Shown piece after piece: positions 59,865 through 64,000 of a stretch of 64,000 bases of DNA. Numbering within the stretch: the stretch's first letter is position 1; every line of letters begins with the position of its first letter. Below the pieces are notes generated by a model, which was not told where the DNA came from, ran no database searches, and saw only the letters and a list, made by a program, of their open reading frames with translations. The stretch comes from Tardiphaga sp. GTDB lineage: Bacteria; Pseudomonadota; Alphaproteobacteria; Rhizobiales; Xanthobacteraceae. The stretch spans positions 1-64,000 of the forward strand of contig NZ_JAQGJT010000046.1 of assembly GCF_028290495.1 (NCBI RefSeq). The letters are read 5' to 3'. A program made the translations under genes and the position numbers.

Positions 59865-60210
59865 TTGATTGCTCCTTGTTGGATGCAATCTGGCGAAAGA
59901 ACTTTTTTGGCGCGTTGTGCGGATCGTTCAAATTTTATCGATCCAGCGGTGCGGCGGACCGTGGTTACCACCCTGTTGATAGGCGACGACAAATCCAACG
60001 CATCCCGCGCGACAGTATCTTGCAGCCGACGTCGGCATCCGCACACACGGTTGTACTGATTGGAGTTTTCGCTGCAGTCGATTCACCTTCGAATAACTCT
60101 AAATTAATGGGGCGGATGACACTTTGCCGATAAACGTGATTCCAGTGCGTGATTCGCGATAACTCGAACGCCTGCAAGTCGCTCGAGCAGCTCCCACCTA
60201 CAGGTGAAGT
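59865..60210. other. Divergent intergenic region, no gene seen
   Basis: About 345 bases between the 59-aa gene and the molybdenum hydroxylase operon. No frame is supported. It holds the promoter of the hydroxylase operon; no regulator gene is adjacent. Confidence 0.5.
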
Positions 60211-62982
60211 ATGCAGCCGTCGCGACGTCAGTTCGTGAAGTGGGTGACGGCAACGGGCATGACGCTCAGCCTGTCGCGGATTGTGACAGCGGCAAGCGCG
60301 CCTTTTGATTTTCATGAGATTCTGCCGGGCAGGGGCGCGTTCAATCCCGCAGCCAAAGGCGCTGGCCGTGTCGATGGCGTTGCCAAGGTCACCGGCGCCA
60401 AGCTCTATGCTTCCGACTTTCGCGCCGCGGACATGCCGGGCTGGCCCGCGACCACGTCGCACGCGCTGCTGATCCGCGCGCCGGACGCCACCCATGTCTA
60501 TATCGGCCTGGATCTCGCGCGCCTCAGCGGACCGCTGAAGCCGACGGTGGTCGTCACTGCGGCCGAGATAGACGGCATCGGGCTCACCGTTCCCGCCTTC
60601 TACGCCGGCGACTTGTTCTGCCCGGTCGGCAAGACGCCGATCTATATGGGCCAGCCGGTCGCGCTGCTGATCTTCGAGACGTTCGACGCCTTCGACCGCG
60701 CGCGGCTCGCGCTGCGCGACAACACCTTTGTGAAGTTCGGCGAGGAAACCGGCCCGGTCTCGATGCCGCCGTTCGCCGCGTTCCGTTTCACCCGCGTTGC
60801 CGGCCCGACGCCGGACGCGCCCGATATCTATTCGCCGATCATGGCCGGCTGGGTTAGTCCGGGCCGCATCCAGGACACCGAAATCCCGGTGTGGGCGCCG
60901 TTCGCCAAGGAAACCACCAAGCCTTACGGCGTCGCCGCGCGGCATGGCGAGGCGATCCGCGCCGAACTCGACGGCAACAATCCCGATCTGCTGGTACTGG
61001 ACCGCCAGTTCGACACCCAGTCGATCGATCCGATGTTCCTGGAGCCGGAAGCAGGGCTCGGCTGGTACGACGGCAACAGCAAGCAGCTCGAACTGGTGCT
61101 CGGCGTGCAATCGCCCTACGACACTACGGAATCGATCGGCGAGCTGCTCGGCAAGGCCAACGCGCCGTTCAAGCCCGCGCGGATCCATTCCAATTACGCC
61201 CATATGGGCGGCGGCTTCGGCGGCCGCGACCACACGCCGTTCGTGCTCTACATGGCGCTCGCCGCGATGTTCTTCCCGGGCCGCCCGGTGCGTCTGGCGC
61301 ATGACCGTTACCAGCAGTTTCAGGGCGGCATCAAGCGCCACGCCATCAAGATGCATTCGCGCATCGGCATCGACCGCAAGACTGGCAAGATCCTCGCTTT
61401 CGCCGCCGACCACGTGCTCGACGGCGGCGGCATCGCCAACTTCTCGCCCAACGTCGCGACCGTCGCGGCCAATGCGGCGATCGGCATCTATGACGTGCCG
61501 AAGGTCGATGTCACCACAGTGGCGCTGCATACCCGCGGCGTGACCGCGGGCTCGATGCGCGGTTACGGCACGCTGCAGACGATGAGCGCGATCGAGGTAT
61601 TGATCGACGAGGCCGCCGTCGCGCTGAAGCTCGATCCAATCGATTTCCGCCGCCGCAATGCGCTGAAGCAGAACGGCCGGACGCTGGCCGGCAACCGCTA
61701 CATCGTGTCGGTGCGCACCCCGGAATTGCTCGACAAGCTCGAGCAGCACGCGATCTGGCAAACCCGCGCCGCCGAAAAATCCAGGGCCAAGCCTGGTTTT
61801 CTCGTCGGCACCGGCGTCGCCTGCGTCACCAAGGATTACGGCACAGGCGCCGACTGTTCGAACGGCCGCGTCGAACTCGGGCCGGACGGTCGCATCGCGA
61901 TCTGGAACGATCACACCGAGATGGGCACCGGCGTCGGCACCGCGCTGGCCAACCGCGTCGCATTGCATCTCGGCGGCATCTCCGATGAGGTCGCGGTCGC
62001 GCAGGTCGGCGTGTTCGACGCGCTCGGCATGGTCACGTCAGGCGATTCCTACGCGATGGACCAGAAGACCCAGGACGCCGCGGAGAAAAACCCGCGCTGG
62101 GTGCCGGCGATCTCGTCGGCGACCTCGGCCTCGATCGGCGCTCATGTCGGCACGCACGCGCCGGCGGAAGCCGCCAAGGTGATCTTCCAGTTCGGCCTGT
62201 GGCCGGCAGCACTCTTGCTGTGGAAGATCGCGCCGACCGATCCGCGCGCCAAGGATTTTGCCAAGGCGCAGTGGAAGAACGGTGAACTGACATTCGCCGA
62301 ACTGCCGCCGTTGCCGCTGAAGATGCTAGCGGCGACTGCGCATGCGCGCGGTCTGGTCACGGGCGCGATGGCGCACGGCTTCTCGCGCTGGGAATGGGCG
62401 CGTGCGCGCTTCCTGCTGTCAGGCGTGCAATATCGCGCCGAGATTGACGCGCTCGCGGTGCGCCGCGGGGCAGGCCCCTTCCAGCGGCTCGACCGCGTCA
62501 GCGTCAAATTTCCGCCGACCGATAACAACCGCATCGGCACGTCGTACACCTCGATGTGCGGCACCGCCGTGCGGGTGGAAATCGAGAAGGCCACCGGCAT
62601 CCTGAAGATCGCCAAGGCCTACAGCGTGCTCGAATGCGGCCAGGCGCTGGTGCCGGATCTGGTGCTCGGCCAGGCGCAGGGCGGCTTCGCGATGGGCGTC
62701 GGCTACGCGCTGCTGGAATCGCTGCCGCCGTTCGAGGGCGGCCCCGGCAACGGGCAGTGGAATCTCGGCCAGTATCTGGTGGCGCGCGGCTCCGACCTGC
62801 CGTTGCGCGATCTCGAAATCGAGATGCTGCCGCCGCTGCCGGACGAGAAGCCGAAGGGCATCGCCGAGGTCGTGATGATCCCGGTCGTGCCGGCTCTGCT
62901 TAACGCCATCCATGACGCCACCGGACGGCGTTTCCAGTCGCTGCCGGTGACCCAAAGCCTTCTCAAGGGAGCGCTCGCGTGA
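60211..62982 (+). CDS. Molybdenum hydroxylase large subunit (xanthine dehydrogenase family)
   Basis: A 923-residue exported subunit of the isoquinoline 1-oxidoreductase / aldehyde oxidase branch. A twin-arginine signal SRRQFVKWVTATGMTLS starts it. Molybdopterin domain landmarks include YAHMGGGFGGRDHT, RGYGTLQTMSAIEVLIDEA and the late TEMGTGVGTALANRV. The length exceeds most family members (about 730-780), owing to added segments in the middle. With the next two genes it forms a periplasmic enzyme: Mo cofactor subunit, 2Fe-2S subunit and cytochrome c. The substrate is probably an aldehyde or N-heterocycle and cannot be fixed. Confidence 0.88.
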   Translation: MQPSRRQFVKWVTATGMTLSLSRIVTAASAPFDFHEILPGRGAFNPAAKGAGRVDGVAKVTGAKLYASDFRAADMPGWPATTSHALLIRAPDATHVYIGLDLARLSGPLKPTVVVTAAEIDGIGLTVPAFYAGDLFCPVGKTPIYMGQPVALLIFETFDAFDRARLALRDNTFVKFGEETGPVSMPPFAAFRFTRVAGPTPDAPDIYSPIMAGWVSPGRIQDTEIPVWAPFAKETTKPYGVAARHGEAIRAELDGNNPDLLVLDRQFDTQSIDPMFLEPEAGLGWYDGNSKQLELVLGVQSPYDTTESIGELLGKANAPFKPARIHSNYAHMGGGFGGRDHTPFVLYMALAAMFFPGRPVRLAHDRYQQFQGGIKRHAIKMHSRIGIDRKTGKILAFAADHVLDGGGIANFSPNVATVAANAAIGIYDVPKVDVTTVALHTRGVTAGSMRGYGTLQTMSAIEVLIDEAAVALKLDPIDFRRRNALKQNGRTLAGNRYIVSVRTPELLDKLEQHAIWQTRAAEKSRAKPGFLVGTGVACVTKDYGTGADCSNGRVELGPDGRIAIWNDHTEMGTGVGTALANRVALHLGGISDEVAVAQVGVFDALGMVTSGDSYAMDQKTQDAAEKNPRWVPAISSATSASIGAHVGTHAPAEAAKVIFQFGLWPAALLLWKIAPTDPRAKDFAKAQWKNGELTFAELPPLPLKMLAATAHARGLVTGAMAHGFSRWEWARARFLLSGVQYRAEIDALAVRRGAGPFQRLDRVSVKFPPTDNNRIGTSYTSMCGTAVRVEIEKATGILKIAKAYSVLECGQALVPDLVLGQAQGGFAMGVGYALLESLPPFEGGPGNGQWNLGQYLVARGSDLPLRDLEIEMLPPLPDEKPKGIAEVVMIPVVPALLNAIHDATGRRFQSLPVTQSLLKGALA

Positions 62983-63494
62983 CCACACTCGCCATCACCA
63001 TCAACGGCCAGAAGCAGACGCCCGCCGAGGTTCGCGACGACCTCACCATGAACGACTACCTGCGCGAGCATCTGGGCATGACCGGCACCAAGTTCGGCTG
63101 CGGAGCGGCGCAGTGCCTGAGCTGCGCGATCATCGTCGACAATGCCGACGGCACCAGCCACACCAGCCCGACCTGCATAGTGCCCGCCGTGAATTTCAAT
63201 GGCCAGTCGGTGCGCACCGTCGAAGGCCACGCCAAGGGCAATGAACTCTCGGTGCTGCAGAAGGCGTTCATCGAGCACTTCGCGTTCCAGTGCGGCTACT
63301 GCACCGCCGGCTTCCTCAATGAAGGCCAAGTGTTTCTGGAGCGGTTGGCGAAGACGCCGCTGCCGCGCGCGCAGCTGGAAACCGAGATCGCCGAAGCGCT
63401 CGACGGCCATATCTGCCGCTGCACCGGCTACATCAAATACCACGAGGCCGTGCGCGACGTTATCCTCAAGGATCCCACGCGCTACCTCGTCTGA
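62979..63494 (+). CDS. 2Fe-2S subunit of the molybdenum hydroxylase
   Basis: A 171-residue small subunit with two 2Fe-2S centres: the plant-type cluster at GTKFGCGAAQCLSCAII and the helical domain cluster at FQCGYCTAGF with HICRCTGYIKYH. All expected cysteines are present. It passes electrons from the molybdenum subunit to the cytochrome c. GTG at 62979 overlaps the stop of the large subunit by 4 bases. It has no own signal, so it probably travels with the large subunit through the Tat system. Confidence 0.93.
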   Translation: MTTLAITINGQKQTPAEVRDDLTMNDYLREHLGMTGTKFGCGAAQCLSCAIIVDNADGTSHTSPTCIVPAVNFNGQSVRTVEGHAKGNELSVLQKAFIEHFAFQCGYCTAGFLNEGQVFLERLAKTPLPRAQLETEIAEALDGHICRCTGYIKYHEAVRDVILKDPTRYLV

Positions 63495-63537
63495 TCCCCG
63501 AAAATTGCCGCGCTGACGCGCATCAGGAGCGACCACT

Positions 63538-64000
63538 ATGATGCAGATGCGGGGCAGGGTGCGGGCAGCGGTTTTGGCGCTGGCGATATGCACGACGGCC
63601 GGTGCGGCTTCTGCCAATGATCTGGCCTCGCCGGAAAGCTTTGCGAAAATCACGGATGAGGCGGCGCGCTCGGCGGCGATGTTCAGCGAGCTGGGCCGGG
63701 TGCTGACAAGCCCGCGCTGCGTGAACTGCCATCCGGCCGGCGACCGCCCGCATCAGGGCGACATGGGCCGTCTGCACCAGCCGCCGGTCGAACGCGGCGG
63801 CGATGGCAAGGGCACGCCGACGATGCGCTGTTCGACCTGCCACCAGGCCGCCAATTTCGATCCCGGCCGCGTGCCGGGCCATCCCGAATGGCATCTGGCG
63901 CCTATCGAAATGGCCTGGCAGGGCAAGACGATCGCGGAGATCTGCCAGCAGATCAAGGACCCCGCCCGCAACGGCGGCCGCGCGGTCGATGCGCTGATCG
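63538..64000 (+). CDS. Exported multihaem cytochrome c, partial
   Basis: The first 154 residues of a periplasmic cytochrome: signal peptide ([17 protein letters not shown]), then CVNCH and CSTCH haem sites, both full CxxCH motifs, separated by about 40 residues. The C-terminus lies beyond the window. It follows the 2Fe-2S gene by 43 bases with AGGAG upstream and probably takes electrons from the hydroxylase to the respiratory chain. ATG at 63538 and the next ATG at 63541 are both possible. Confidence 0.85.
   Translation, partial: MMQMRGRVRAAVLALAICTTAGAASANDLASPESFAKITDEAARSAAMFSELGRVLTSPRCVNCHPAGDRPHQGDMGRLHQPPVERGGDGKGTPTMRCSTCHQAANFDPGRVPGHPEWHLAPIEMAWQGKTIAEICQQIKDPARNGGRAVDALI

Overview
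The window is high-GC alphaproteobacterial chromosome, most likely from the Nitrobacteraceae (Bradyrhizobium / Rhodopseudomonas / Tardiphaga / Afipia). The reasons are the Aap amino-acid transporter operon, the Cfa-DUF1365-FAD oxidoreductase module, DUF6481, many small Bradyrhizobium-like proteins and an EcfG-like promoter. The genus is inferred from protein character; no search was run.

Layout of the core. 1-1317 is the end of a TRAP dicarboxylate-type transporter (DctQ, DctP). 1573-4294 holds a cupin, DUF6481, an exported FKBP isomerase and several tiny genes. 4374-7019 has an exported polysaccharide deacetylase, an HD-GYP protein with a scrambled N-terminal domain and a PilZ protein. 7594-9269 has a membrane protein plus cytochrome c pair, tRNA-Arg(UCU) and a cold-shock protein. 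9568-16982 is the alpha-2-macroglobulin / PBP1C envelope pair. 17033-20767 is an envelope-lipid glycosylation operon (GT39 transferase, PAP2 phosphatase, GT2 polyprenyl-phosphate sugar synthase, LpxB-N domain protein). Next come a Na/Pi cotransporter, cystathionine beta-lyase, aapJQMP, cysteine synthase, the Cfa lipid module, a TolC-type / MdtABC-like RND efflux operon and a DTW-domain tRNA modification enzyme. After the island, 59685-64000 carries a molybdenum hydroxylase operon (large subunit, 2Fe-2S subunit, dihaem cytochrome c).

The main accessory region is a 15.5-kb integrated element. It is bounded by a 14-bp direct repeat (43967-43980 and 59516-59529) that equals the 3' end of the tRNA-Cys(GCA) gene at 59516-59589. 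It carries a P4-type integrase, an AlpA-like regulator, a VapE-type replication protein, a cluster of GGTGAC/GTCACC motifs resembling an iteron origin, and a P27-type small terminase. No large terminase, capsid or tail gene is visible. Size and content fit a phage satellite (PICI-like) rather than a prophage. Its cargo includes a DUF5131 three-Cys protein and its partner TcmP, an unfamiliar three-gene overlapping operon ending in a PD-(D/E)XK nuclease, a DUF2971 protein, a ribbon-helix-helix operon with a perfect 17-bp inverted repeat over its start codon, and a translationally coupled chain of tiny genes with two near-identical 33-residue membrane peptides. The three-gene operon is the best candidate for an undescribed (anti-phage?) system.

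Several reading frames appear shifted or interrupted: a small gene at 3699, the HD-GYP gene, the 8598-8786 gene, the 50372 gene and the TcmP 3' end. Some of the breaks lie in short homopolymer runs, so real gene decay and sequencing indels both need to be considered.
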